Shown here one piece after another: positions 6,207-13,490 of a DNA stretch of 15,447 bases. The stretch's first letter is position 1. Every line of letters begins with the position of its first letter. This DNA comes from Thiobacillus sp. UBA3361. GTDB lineage: Bacteria; Pseudomonadota; Gammaproteobacteria; Burkholderiales; Thiobacillaceae. The notes below the pieces were generated by a model that saw only the letters and a program-made list of their open reading frames with translations, was not told where the DNA came from and did no database searches. The position numbers and the translations under genes were made by a program. The DNA is taken from contig DEQR01000047.1 of assembly GCA_002360535.1 (NCBI GenBank), positions 1 through 15,447 on the forward strand, written 5' to 3'.

Positions 6207-6868
6207 CCCCGTACCTCCCCGCTGTCCCAGGCCGGCACCTCGATCACGCCGTTTTCAAGTTTTGCCCGGAAGAAACGGGGCTGAGGGTCGTCGGGTTTGG
6301 CGAAATCCAGGTCATGCAGCATGAAGCCCAGGTCGCGCGTCTCGGCGATGGGGTGCGGCTCGGCGCCGACATCGGCGACCAGCCGGAAGGCGGCGGCGAA
6401 CTCCCGGCAGCCCAGATAGGGCTGGTTCACGCATTGCCCCTTGCCGGCCCGGCGCTCGAACATCTCGTGGTATTTCGCGGGGGAGGCGCCGGGGTCGCGC
6501 TCGCGCTGGAACTCCAGGTCGGCGTGGACGCGATAGGCGACGTCGCGCAGGAACAGGCTGGCTCGCTGCTGGCGGTCATCCTCGACGTAGAGGGCCAGGT
6601 CGCCCGTGCCGTTTTTCATCGCGGTTTCCACGTTGCGGGTGGAGACCACCGAGGCCACCTCGTTGCGGCGCAGGTTGATCCAGCGGATGGGTTTGAGCAC
6701 CTCGACCTTGCGGACGTGCCAGCGGATGGCAGGTTTCCACAGGATGGCTTCGAAGCAGGCCCGGGCGGCAGAGGGCGTCATCACGTCGTAGCTGACGCGC
6801 TCGACCTTCATCTCGGGGCGGGTGAAGCAGGCCCAGGGGCCGGAGAGTTCAAGGCAATAGGTTTTCAT
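6203..6868 (-). CDS. cas5c: Cas5c (Cas5d), pre-crRNA processing subunit, type I-C
   Basis: In type I-C systems Cas5, not Cas6, cuts pre-crRNA at the base of the repeat hairpin and stays on the 5' handle. The 221-residue protein shows the family start YCLELSGPWACFTRPEMKVERVSYDVMTPSAARACFEAILWKPAIRW (given here only to locate residues 4-50 by its parts: SGPWACF, TPSAAR, WKPAIRW), then KPIRWINLRRNEV and the Cys/Gly segment NQPYLGCREF (148-157). Compared by eye with the known catalytic Tyr46/Lys116/His117 of Bacillus halodurans Cas5d, the matching residues here are Leu43, Lys132 and Tyr133, with a histidine at 134. AAAGGAGG precedes the ATG, 9 bases after the cas3 stop. Cas8c overlaps its end. 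Confidence 0.95.
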   Translation of the reverse strand: MKTYCLELSGPWACFTRPEMKVERVSYDVMTPSAARACFEAILWKPAIRWHVRKVEVLKPIRWINLRRNEVASVVSTRNVETAMKNGTGDLALYVEDDRQQRASLFLRDVAYRVHADLEFQRERDPGASPAKYHEMFERRAGKGQCVNQPYLGCREFAAAFRLVADVGAEPHPIAETRDLGFMLHDLDFAKPDDPQPRFFRAKLENGVIEVPAWDSGEVRG

Positions 6869-6877
6869 GTTCCTCCT

Positions 6878-9112
6878 TTATGCGATGACGCTTGTTGGTG
6901 TGGGGGGCGTGCCGTCTGGGTTGAACCCGAGACCGGGATGGTAGAGCCAGTCACTGACCTGCAGATAAAGCCCAGGTATGGCTTCTTCGATGTCGCCTTG
7001 CCTCAGCAGCTTGTCCGCGTCGCGGCGATGGATGTTCACTGTGTAGCGCTGCAACTTGCGCATCAGCCAGCGTTGCGGGCCGTCCTTGCGCAGGGTGGCG
7101 ATCCATTTTTCGACTTCACTGTCCCCCCCCCGATAGAGGACGATGACCGGGACGCTGTCCTCATCCCGGATCAGCCGGAACCGCTCGGCGGCGGTGCGGA
7201 AGTTGACCGCCAGGGTTGTGCCGTCGACCTTGAGCAGGTCTGCGATGCCCTGCTCGTCCAGGTCGCAGGCACGGTAGAGGCGTTCAAAATATTGGCCGAA
7301 CCGGGCGCGTTCCAGGGCATTGCCGGTGCAGCCGTGCAGGACGCTTCGGCAGGCATCCTCGCCCTTGCGCAGCAGGCCGGCGTGCGCTGGCTTGGGCGGG
7401 ACGAAAACGACCACCTCGCCCCGTTCCAGCCGGCCTTCCCGGTTGCAACGCCCGGCGGCCTGGGCGATGGAGTCGAGGCCAGCCAATGCCCGGTAGACGA
7501 CGGGGAAATCCACGTCCACGCCGGCCTCGACCAGTTGCGTGCTGACCACCCGCGTCGGGGTGCCGGTCTTCAGCCGGGCCTTGATGTCGCGGATGACCTG
7601 GGAGCGGTGGGCGCCGCACATCAGGGCGGACAGGTGCAACGTGCCTTCCGGCAGGCGTTGCCAGAGTTCGCGGGCGTCGTCGCGGCGGTTGACGATGGCG
7701 AGCACGGACTCAAGGCCGGCCAGTTCCCTGGCCAGCGCGTCCCAGTCAGTCGGGCTGTGCCAGTCGGCAGGCAGGCGGACCTGGACGCGCTCCAGGCGGC
7801 GGTAGAGGTCATCCGGGTCGGCGACAATCTCGCGCACGTTGCTGAGGCCGCGCAGGTTCTGTTTGGGGTCGAAGTACTCCCGTGTCGACAGCGCCGGCTG
7901 GGTGGCGGTGGAGAGCACGACCGTGACGCCGTAATGCCCGGCGAGCAGGTTGAGTGTGTCTAGGATGGGTTGCAGGAATTCCGGCGGCAGCAGTTGCGCC
8001 TCGTCCAGCACGACGATGCTGTCGACGATGTTGTGCAACTTGCGACAGCGCGAGGTCCTCGCCGCGAACAGGGATTCGAAGAACTGCACGTTGGTGGTGA
8101 CGACAATGGGCGCGTCCCAGTTTTCGCAGGCCAGGCGGCTTTGGCTGTTTTCCTGACTCGGGCCTGACTCGGCGTTGCTGTGGTGCTCGATGACCGCTTC
8201 GCCGAAGATGCCCCGGAAGATATCGGCCGTCTGCTCGATGATGCTGGTGTAGGGGATGACGTAGATGATCCGCCGTTTGTGGTGGCGGTGTGCATGTTCG
8301 AGTGCGAAGGCCATGGCGGACAGGGTCTTGCCGCCCCCGGTGGGAACCGTGAGGGAGAACAGGCCCGGTGTTTCTGCGGCTTTGGCCCGGCACTGGGCGA
8401 GGATGTCGGCGCGCAACCGGTTGACTGGAGTGTTGGGCGCATGTCCGGCCAGGTCTGCCATGTGCCGATCGAAGCTTGCCGACAGTTCTCCCAGAGATGG
8501 CCAGCCGACTCGGGCGGCGGCCTTCTGCGGGTCCATATAGGCCTCGGTATCGAGAAAATCGGCGTCCACCAGGCTGGAAAAGAGCATCCGCACCCATAGG
8601 GCGAACCCGTCCCGCCCGCCGGGGAGGGCGCGCATATCGGGTCGGAAAGCGCCGGGGGAAAGAATGTCGGCAGGCGGGTTCGCGGCCTGTGCCTCGTTCA
8701 GTTCCTGCCGGCTGGCGGGCAGGGCCAGCCGGGTTTCCAGGCCACCATGCCAATCATCCAAACCGGCGTGGTGACCGGCAATGAGGTAGGCCAAAACCCG
8801 GCCGGCTTCTCCGAACTGGTCACAGGCCAGCATGGCGCCGGCTGTGGAATGGGGGGCTTTGCCGGCCTCGCCCCGGATGTGGGCATCCGCCTCGAAGCCG
8901 CTGGCCTGCCTGATGTAGTTCTGGAAGCGGGTCCGGTATTTGCCCAGGTCGTGCCATAGGCCGGCCAGCCGCGCCCATTCCGAACCGAATCCCCGGGCGA
9001 AGCCCGCCGCCTGGGCGGCGACACAACGCAGATGGTCGGCGAGATCGTGGGGTGGGCGCCAGCCGCCGCCATCCCTGGCGGCATGGGCGATGGGACGGGT
9101 GTCCTCGTTCAT
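6878..9112 (-). CDS. cas3: Cas3 helicase-nuclease (HD domain fused to SF2 helicase), type I-C
   Basis: Cas3 is recruited to bound targets, unwinds them and degrades the DNA. This 744-residue protein carries an N-terminal HD nuclease: GLWHDLGKY (His54-Asp55), APHSTAG (His88), AGHHAG (His114-His115) and LVDADFLD (Asp183/Asp185). The SF2 helicase has Walker A VPTGGGKT (Lys262), DEAQ box VVLDEAQLL (370-373), STAT motif III (401-404) and motif VI QAAGRCNREGR (551-561). A C-terminal domain ends NPDGTPPTPTSVIA. All key residues are present and the length is normal. A strong ribosome site (GGGAGGA) lies before the ATG. It is the first gene of the cas operon. A run of nine G on the coding strand (7123-7131, codons 661-664) is a potential slippage site; slippage would remove the last about 83 residues but keep both enzymatic domains. 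Confidence 0.97.
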   Translation of the reverse strand: MNEDTRPIAHAARDGGGWRPPHDLADHLRCVAAQAAGFARGFGSEWARLAGLWHDLGKYRTRFQNYIRQASGFEADAHIRGEAGKAPHSTAGAMLACDQFGEAGRVLAYLIAGHHAGLDDWHGGLETRLALPASRQELNEAQAANPPADILSPGAFRPDMRALPGGRDGFALWVRMLFSSLVDADFLDTEAYMDPQKAAARVGWPSLGELSASFDRHMADLAGHAPNTPVNRLRADILAQCRAKAAETPGLFSLTVPTGGGKTLSAMAFALEHAHRHHKRRIIYVIPYTSIIEQTADIFRGIFGEAVIEHHSNAESGPSQENSQSRLACENWDAPIVVTTNVQFFESLFAARTSRCRKLHNIVDSIVVLDEAQLLPPEFLQPILDTLNLLAGHYGVTVVLSTATQPALSTREYFDPKQNLRGLSNVREIVADPDDLYRRLERVQVRLPADWHSPTDWDALARELAGLESVLAIVNRRDDARELWQRLPEGTLHLSALMCGAHRSQVIRDIKARLKTGTPTRVVSTQLVEAGVDVDFPVVYRALAGLDSIAQAAGRCNREGRLERGEVVVFVPPKPAHAGLLRKGEDACRSVLHGCTGNALERARFGQYFERLYRACDLDEQGIADLLKVDGTTLAVNFRTAAERFRLIRDEDSVPVIVLYRGGDSEVEKWIATLRKDGPQRWLMRKLQRYTVNIHRRDADKLLRQGDIEEAIPGLYLQVSDWLYHPGLGFNPDGTPPTPTSVIA

Positions 9113-9315
9113 GTTGTCCTCCCTGTTTTGTCGTTCAGTTTCTCAAACAACCCACCGTGCTGCCAGAGGCCGCCGCCGTGAAGGGCTGGCATGCGCATCC
9201 AGCCATTCTGCGTGTTCAAAGTGTCGTCTCCCCGTCCATAGGCCTTGCGGCGGCTGGGACGGGCTAACCGGGTGAGCAGTCTGGTAAGACATAGAAAGAA
9301 AGCGCGGCGTGGCAT
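9109..9315 (-). CDS. Doubtful 68-residue leader ORF overlapping the cas3 start
   Basis: An open frame of 68 codons ends in an ATGA overlap with the cas3 ATG (9109-9112), the same arrangement seen at the cas5-cas8c and cas8c-cas7 joints. Its ATG (9315) is preceded by GGAGG with a 5-base gap, but that GGAGG is the 3' arm of the hairpin at 9318-9339, so it would be buried when the hairpin forms. The product (basic N-terminus, then GGGLWQHGGLFEKLND) matches nothing I recognise. Cas3 has its own good ribosome site, so this may simply be a chance frame in the cas promoter region. Confidence 0.2.
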   Translation of the reverse strand: MPRRAFFLCLTRLLTRLARPSRRKAYGRGDDTLNTQNGWMRMPALHGGGLWQHGGLFEKLNDKTGRTT

Positions 9316-9317
9316 GG

Positions 9318-9345
9318 GGGCCTCCGTTTATGGAGGCCCGTTTTA
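9318..9345 (+). terminator. Perfect 8-bp hairpin with T-rich tail, upstream of cas3
   Basis: GGGCCTCC (9318-9325) and GGAGGCCC (9332-9339) form a perfect 8-bp stem with loop gtttat, followed on the plus strand by gtttta. This looks like an intrinsic terminator read left to right, yet no plus-strand gene precedes it. Read on the minus strand it has no T-run, and its 3' arm would cover the ribosome site of the small ORF ending at cas3. It could block antisense transcription, belong to an unseen small RNA, or be a control hairpin. Confidence 0.5.
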
Positions 9346-9355
9346 CGCCCTGTGA

Positions 9356-9372
9356 GGCTCATGGGATGAGCC
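9356..9372. repeat. Short perfect inverted repeat
   Basis: GGCTCAT (9356-9362) and ATGAGCC (9366-9372) are perfect 7-bp arms around ggg. It lies between the hairpin at 9318-9345 and the REP-like element. Function is unknown; it may be an operator or part of a decayed repetitive element. Confidence 0.4.
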
Positions 9373-9390
9373 AGTGGAGAGATTTTCTTG

Positions 9391-9420
9391 CGTTCATGCT
9401 TCGATACCTCAGCACGAACG
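9391..9420. repeat. REP-like extragenic palindrome
   Basis: Arms cgttcatgct (9391-9400) and agcacgaacg (9411-9420) pair with a single mismatch around a 10-base loop tcgatacctc. The core TTCGA...CTCAGCACGAACGG resembles short extragenic palindromes scattered through many proteobacterial genomes, variants of TTCGACAGGCTCAGnnCGAACGG. It stands between a terminator and the cas upstream region, a usual place for such elements. Its copy number cannot be seen here. Confidence 0.55.
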
Positions 9421-9435
9421 GAGGAATGCGGAAGC

Positions 9436-9477
9436 AAAAGGCCCGATCCTCCCCACGTGCCGGGGAGGATTGGGCCT
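9436..9477 (-). terminator. Rho-independent terminator of the hydrolase gene
   Basis: A 16-bp stem (9439-9454 pairing with 9462-9477, one G-T pair at 9445/9471) has a 7-base loop. On the minus strand it is followed by TTTT (9439-9436). It starts 18 bases after the stop of the minus-strand dienelactone-hydrolase-family gene and should end that transcript before it reaches the cas region. Confidence 0.85.
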
Positions 9478-9495
9478 GGTTGTGTTGCCGGCTTT

Positions 9496-10308
9496 TTACT
9501 GCTTGAAGATTTCCTTCAGAAACACCTCGGTCTTGGCCCAGGAGTCCTTGTCCGCACGGGCGTCGTAGCCCACGGGCATGTCGAAGCGGCGGGCGAAGTC
9601 GTCGGCTTCGGGGTTGGTGAAGCTGTGCTTCACGCCGGGGTAGCTGACCACGTAGTAATTCACGCCTGCCTTGTCCATCTCCTGTTTGAAGCCTGCCACT
9701 TGTTCGGCGGGGATCATGGGGTCGGCCTCGCCGGTGAATACGGCCACCCTGGCCTTGACCTTGCCCGGTTCGGAGGGCTGCTTGGTGGCCAGGCTGCCGT
9801 GGTAGCTGAGCACGCCCTTGAGCGGCAGGCCCTGGCGGGCCATGCCGAGCACCTGGCCGCCGCCGAAGCAGTAGCCCAGGGCGGCCATCTGGCCGGGGGC
9901 GTAGCGGGGGTTGCCTTCCAGGACCTTCATGGCGGCCTCGAAGCGGGGGCGGGCGTTCTTGCCCACGGCCTTGGCGAACTCGCCGGCATCCTTGGGGTGG
10001 TCGGCGGTCTTGCCGTCGCCGTACATATCGACGGCCAGGGCCAGGTAGCCCATGCCGGCGAGCATCTCGGCACGTTTGCGGGCGTAGGCGTTGTGGCCCC
10101 ACCATTCGTGCACCACCAGCACGCCGGGGCGCTTGGCCTGGGTGGCGTCGTCATAGGCGAGGTAACCCTTGAGGGTGGTCTCGCCGTCGCTGTAGGTCAC
10201 TTCCTCACCGTGCACGGCGGCGGATGCGGCGCCGGCCAGGGTGGCCATGGCCAGGGCGAACAGGGTTTGGGCGACGAACGCCCGGGGAGTGGATTTGTTG
10301 TGTTGCAT
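9496..10308 (-). CDS. Secreted dienelactone hydrolase family protein
   Basis: This is an alpha/beta hydrolase of the dienelactone hydrolase family. The physiological substrate is unknown; ester or lactone hydrolysis is the family chemistry. The 270-residue product starts with a signal peptide (about 1-30: basic start, hydrophobic FVAQTLFALAMATLAG, cleavage after ASA), so the enzyme is likely periplasmic. The mature part shows VVHEWWGHN (66-73), the nucleophile motif LGYCFGGG (Cys147), GEADPMI (Asp196) and GVKHSF (His228), together the Cys-Asp-His triad of the family. AGGAGG precedes the ATG, and a candidate minus-strand promoter is TGGAAA (10362-10367), 18 bases, TATGCT (10338-10343). It is monocistronic, divergent from pyrG, with a strong terminator behind it. 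Confidence 0.9.
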   Translation of the reverse strand: MQHNKSTPRAFVAQTLFALAMATLAGAASAAVHGEEVTYSDGETTLKGYLAYDDATQAKRPGVLVVHEWWGHNAYARKRAEMLAGMGYLALAVDMYGDGKTADHPKDAGEFAKAVGKNARPRFEAAMKVLEGNPRYAPGQMAALGYCFGGGQVLGMARQGLPLKGVLSYHGSLATKQPSEPGKVKARVAVFTGEADPMIPAEQVAGFKQEMDKAGVNYYVVSYPGVKHSFTNPEADDFARRFDMPVGYDARADKDSWAKTEVFLKEIFKQ

Positions 10309-10499
10309 GGTGTCCTCCTGCCTCGGTTGGGGCGCCTAGCATATCCGTTGTGATAGATGCGTTTCCACCGCCGGCTCGTGGGCGGGATGGCGGGCTGCCC
10401 GGGCAGGTCTGGTCGAGACGGGGGGCGGTACGGATGGCTGCCTTGGAGGGGGTCGGGCTTTGCGGGTATCATTCCGCAACTCGTTTTCTCCCCCATGCG
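10309..10499 (+). promoter_or_regulatory. Divergent intergenic region with candidate pyrG promoter
   Basis: The 191 bases between the hydrolase and pyrG hold no gene. The best plus-strand promoter is ttggag (10443-10448), an 18-base spacer and tatcat (10467-10472), five of six bases matching at -10 but only three at -35. Transcription would start about 20 bases before the pyrG ATG. No clear Shine-Dalgarno precedes that ATG, and a short leader is implied. Confidence 0.4.
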
Positions 10500-12137
10500 A
10501 TGACCCGATACGTTTTTGTAACAGGTGGTGTGGTCTCGTCCCTGGGCAAGGGCATCGCGGCGGCCTCCCTGGCGGCCATTCTGGAATCCCGCGGCATCAA
10601 GGTCACCCTGCTCAAGCTGGACCCGTACATCAACGTCGATCCCGGCACCATGAGTCCGTTCCAGCACGGCGAGGTGTTCGTCACCGAGGACGGCGCCGAG
10701 ACCGATCTGGACCTGGGCCACTACGAGCGCTTCACCCGCGCCAGGATGGCCAAGCGCAACAACTTCACCACCGGCCAGATCTATGAGTCGGTGATCAAGA
10801 AGGAGCGGCGCGGCGATTACCTAGGCAAGACGGTGCAGGTGATCCCGCACATCACTGACGAGATCAAGGCATCCATACGCCGCGGCGCCGGCGAGGCCGA
10901 CGTGGCCATCGTCGAGATCGGCGGCACGGTGGGCGACATCGAATCGCTGCCCTTCCTGGAGGCGATACGCCAGATGGGCATCGACGAGGGGCGGGGGCAC
11001 ACCTGCTTCATCCACCTGACCCTGCTGCCTTACATCCCCACCGCCGGCGAGCTGAAGACGAAGCCGACCCAGCACTCGGTGAAGGAGCTGCGCGAGATCG
11101 GTATCCAGCCCGACATCCTGTTGTGCCGCGCCGACCGCGCGATTCCCGAGGACGAGCGGCGCAAGATCGCCCTGTTCACCAACGTGCAGACCGAGGCGGT
11201 CATCGAGGTGCTGGACGCGGATTCCATCTACAAGATCCCGGCCATGCTGCACGACCAGATGCTGGACGAGATCGTCTGCCACAAGCTGGGCATCCTGGCC
11301 AAGGCGGCCGACCTTTCGGTGTGGAAGCGTTTGGTGGAGGCCTTCGAGCACCCCGAGCACACGGTCAACGTCGCCTTCGTCGGCAAGTACGTGGATCTGA
11401 CCGAGTCCTACAAGTCCCTGACCGAAGCCATGAGCCACGCCGGCATGCACACGCGCAGCCGGGTGAAGGTGCATTTCATCGACTCCGAGGAGATCGAGTC
11501 CGGCGGCACCGAGGTGCTGAAGGACATGGATGCCATCCTGGTGCCCGGTGGGTTCGGCAAGCGGGGCGTGGAGGGCAAGATCGCCGCCATCCGCTACGCC
11601 CGCGAGAACAGGGTGCCCTACCTGGGCATCTGCCTGGGCATGCAACTGGCGGTGGTGGAATTCGCCCGCGACGTGGCGGGCATGGAGCGCGCCCATTCCA
11701 CCGAATTCGACGCCGAGACGCCTTACCCCGTCATCGGCCTGATCACCGAATGGCAGGACCGCAGCGGCAGCATCGAGCGCCGCGACCTGAATTCCGACCT
11801 GGGCGGCACGATGCGCCTGGGTGGCCAGATATGCAGGTTGAAGGAAGGTAGTTTGGCGCGGCTGGTCTATGGCGCGCCGGAGATCACCGAGCGCCACCGG
11901 CATCGCTACGAGGTCAACAACACCCTGCTGGCGCAACTGGAGGCCAAGGGCCTGGTGGTGGCCGGCCGGGCGCCGGGCACGGACCTGTGCGAGATGGTGG
12001 AGCTGCCGGGGGACGTGCATCCCTGGTTCGTGGGCTGCCAGTTCCACCCGGAGTTCACCTCCAACCCGCGTGATGCGCATCCGCTGTTCAAGGCCTTCGT
12101 GGAGGCCGCCCTAGCGAGCCAGAAGCAACGTGCCTGA
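10500..12137 (+). CDS. pyrG: CTP synthase (glutamine hydrolysing)
   Basis: It converts UTP to CTP using ATP and glutamine-derived ammonia, the last step of pyrimidine nucleotide synthesis, in the cytoplasm. The start at 10500 gives MTRYVFVTGGVVSSLGKG and a 545-residue protein, the same length as the E. coli enzyme. An N-terminal synthetase domain (to about 265) contains the P-loop GGVVSSLGKG and LLKLDPYINVDPGTMSP. The C-terminal class I glutaminase domain has LGICLGMQ (Cys378) and CQFHPEF (His516, Glu518). An ATG at 10495 is out of frame. The stop overlaps the GTG start of the DUF4160 gene by 8 bases, so translation is probably coupled. It opens the plus-strand housekeeping operon. Confidence 0.98.
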   Translation: MTRYVFVTGGVVSSLGKGIAAASLAAILESRGIKVTLLKLDPYINVDPGTMSPFQHGEVFVTEDGAETDLDLGHYERFTRARMAKRNNFTTGQIYESVIKKERRGDYLGKTVQVIPHITDEIKASIRRGAGEADVAIVEIGGTVGDIESLPFLEAIRQMGIDEGRGHTCFIHLTLLPYIPTAGELKTKPTQHSVKELREIGIQPDILLCRADRAIPEDERRKIALFTNVQTEAVIEVLDADSIYKIPAMLHDQMLDEIVCHKLGILAKAADLSVWKRLVEAFEHPEHTVNVAFVGKYVDLTESYKSLTEAMSHAGMHTRSRVKVHFIDSEEIESGGTEVLKDMDAILVPGGFGKRGVEGKIAAIRYARENRVPYLGICLGMQLAVVEFARDVAGMERAHSTEFDAETPYPVIGLITEWQDRSGSIERRDLNSDLGGTMRLGGQICRLKEGSLARLVYGAPEITERHRHRYEVNNTLLAQLEAKGLVVAGRAPGTDLCEMVELPGDVHPWFVGCQFHPEFTSNPRDAHPLFKAFVEAALASQKQRA

Positions 12138-12387
12138 GATATCCCGTTTTCTGGGCATCGTCATCGCCATGTTCTGGCGTGATCATGCACCGCCTCATTT
12201 TCACGCCTACTATGGCGATTATGAAATCGAGGTGGCCATCGAGACCGGTGTCGTCACCGGGCGCTTTCCCAAGCGTGCCCTGCGCTTCGTGTTGGAATGG
12301 ATGGAAGCGCACCAGGATGAGTTGTTGATGGATTGGGAGTTGGCAACCCAGCAGAAGCCTCTCAAACAAATCGCGCCATTGGAGTAA
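12130..12387 (+). CDS. DUF4160 domain protein (possible toxin-like partner)
   Basis: This 85-residue protein starts at GTG: MPEISRFLGIVIAMFWRDHAPPHFHAYYGDYE. The HAPPHFHA motif (19-26) is the hallmark of DUF4160, whose biochemical role is not established. His-rich residues in a small fold could be catalytic. It overlaps the pyrG end by 8 bases and is followed 2 bases later by a DUF2442 gene. These two families are often found side by side and the pair has the size and layout of a toxin-antitoxin module, but that role is inference. It is inserted in the otherwise usual pyrG-kdsA neighbourhood. Confidence 0.85.
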   Translation: MPEISRFLGIVIAMFWRDHAPPHFHAYYGDYEIEVAIETGVVTGRFPKRALRFVLEWMEAHQDELLMDWELATQQKPLKQIAPLE

Positions 12388-12389
12388 CC

Positions 12390-12647
12390 ATGATCTTGCA
12401 TGTGGACGAAATGAAGCATCTTGAGGGCTATCGCCTGTTGTTGACCTTCAATAACGGTGAATCGGGTACGGTCGATCTCAACGGACTGTTGGAGGGCGAA
12501 GTCTTCGCGCCCCTCAACGATCCGGAGTCCTTCGCCACCGCCCGGCTGGACCCGTTGTTCAAGACGGTGGTGTGGTCCAATGGCGCGGACATGGCGCCTG
12601 AATATCTGCTGGATCTCGTTCGCGAACAGGCCAGGAGGGCCGCCTGA
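12390..12647 (+). CDS. DUF2442 domain protein, partner of the DUF4160 gene
   Basis: This 85-residue protein, MILHVDEMKHLEGYRLLLTFNNGES, continues with the DUF2442 pattern: VDLNGLLEGEVFAPLNDPESF and then VVWSNGADMAPEYLLDLV. GGAG (12381-12384) precedes the ATG at 12390, which I prefer over an upstream start overlapping the DUF4160 gene. Function is unknown; small DUF2442 proteins commonly accompany DUF4160 and may act as its antitoxin or adaptor. The kdsA ATG follows its stop with no gap, and the kdsA ribosome site (aggagg, 12633-12638) lies inside this gene. Confidence 0.87.
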   Translation: MILHVDEMKHLEGYRLLLTFNNGESGTVDLNGLLEGEVFAPLNDPESFATARLDPLFKTVVWSNGADMAPEYLLDLVREQARRAA

Positions 12648-13490
12648 ATGAAACTGTGCGGATTCGAAGCCGGGCTGGATCAACCCTTATTCCTCGTCGC
12701 CGGCCCCTGTGTGGTGGAGACCGAGCAGCTGGCCATGGACACCGCCGGACAGCTGAAGGAGATGTGCGCCGGGCTGGGGGTGAACTTCATCTACAAGTCC
12801 TCCTACGACAAGGCCAACCGCTCCTCCGGCACCTCCTTCCGGGGGCTGGGCATGGACGAAGGCCTGCGCATCCTGGCCGAGGTGAAGAAGCAGATCGGCG
12901 TGCCGGTGATCACCGACGTGCACACCGAAGCGGAGATCGCCACCGTCTCGGAGGTGGTGGACGTGCTGCAAACCCCCGCCTTCCTGTGCCGGCAGACGGA
13001 TTTCATCCAGGCCTGCGCCGCCAGCGGCAAGCCGGTGAACATCAAGAAGGGCCAGTTCCTGGCGCCCTGGGACATGAAGAACGTGGTGGACAAAGCCAAG
13101 CAGGCCAACGGTGGCGCTGACACCATCCTGGTCTGCGAGCGGGGCGTGTCCTTCGGCTACAACACCCTGGTGTCGGACATGCGCGGCCTGGCCATCATGC
13201 GCGAGACCGGTTGCCCGGTGGTGTTCGACGCCACCCATTCGGTGCAGCAGCCCGGCGGCCAGGGCAGCCGTTCCGGCGGGCAGCGGGAATTCGTGCCGGT
13301 GCTGGCGCGGGCGGCCGTGGCCGTGGGCATCGCCGGCCTGTTCGCCGAGACCCATCCGGACCCGGCCAAGGCCTTGTCAGACGGTCCGAATGCCTGGCCC
13401 CTGCCCATGATGCGCGACCTGCTGGCCACCCTCATGGAGATCGACGCCCTGGTCAAGCAGCGCGGTTTTCCGGAAGCCGCCCTGATGTGA
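12648..13490 (+). CDS. kdsA: 3-deoxy-D-manno-octulosonate 8-phosphate synthase
   Basis: KdsA condenses phosphoenolpyruvate with arabinose 5-phosphate to make KDO-8-phosphate, the precursor of the lipopolysaccharide core sugar KDO. This implies a Gram-negative cell. The 280-residue TIM-barrel protein shows FLVAGPCVVET, SSYDKANRSSGTSFRG (51-66), the FLCRQTDF segment, KKGQFLAPWDMKN and FDATHSVQQPGG. Cys21, His197, Glu234 and Asp245 align in spacing with the metal ligands of the Aquifex enzyme. The E. coli enzyme has Asn at the Cys position, so this one belongs to the metal-dependent class. It is normally adjacent to pyrG and eno in betaproteobacteria; here two small genes separate it from pyrG. 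Confidence 0.97.
   Translation: MKLCGFEAGLDQPLFLVAGPCVVETEQLAMDTAGQLKEMCAGLGVNFIYKSSYDKANRSSGTSFRGLGMDEGLRILAEVKKQIGVPVITDVHTEAEIATVSEVVDVLQTPAFLCRQTDFIQACAASGKPVNIKKGQFLAPWDMKNVVDKAKQANGGADTILVCERGVSFGYNTLVSDMRGLAIMRETGCPVVFDATHSVQQPGGQGSRSGGQREFVPVLARAAVAVGIAGLFAETHPDPAKALSDGPNAWPLPMMRDLLATLMEIDALVKQRGFPEAALM

Noticed and set aside
6314..7963. Plus-strand open frame of 549 codons opposite cas5 and cas3
   Set aside because: It is the antisense shadow of two well-supported cas genes in high-G+C DNA, with Ala/Gly/Val-rich translation and no recognisable motif.
10224..10499. Upstream in-frame extension of pyrG by 92 codons
   Set aside because: CTP synthases begin at M-T-x-Y-x-F-V-T-G-G; the 10500 ATG gives exactly this and the standard 545-residue length.
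10821..12080. Minus-strand open frame of 419 codons opposite pyrG
   Set aside because: pyrG is unmistakable; the antisense frame is a codon-bias artefact rich in His, Leu and Gln with no family signature.
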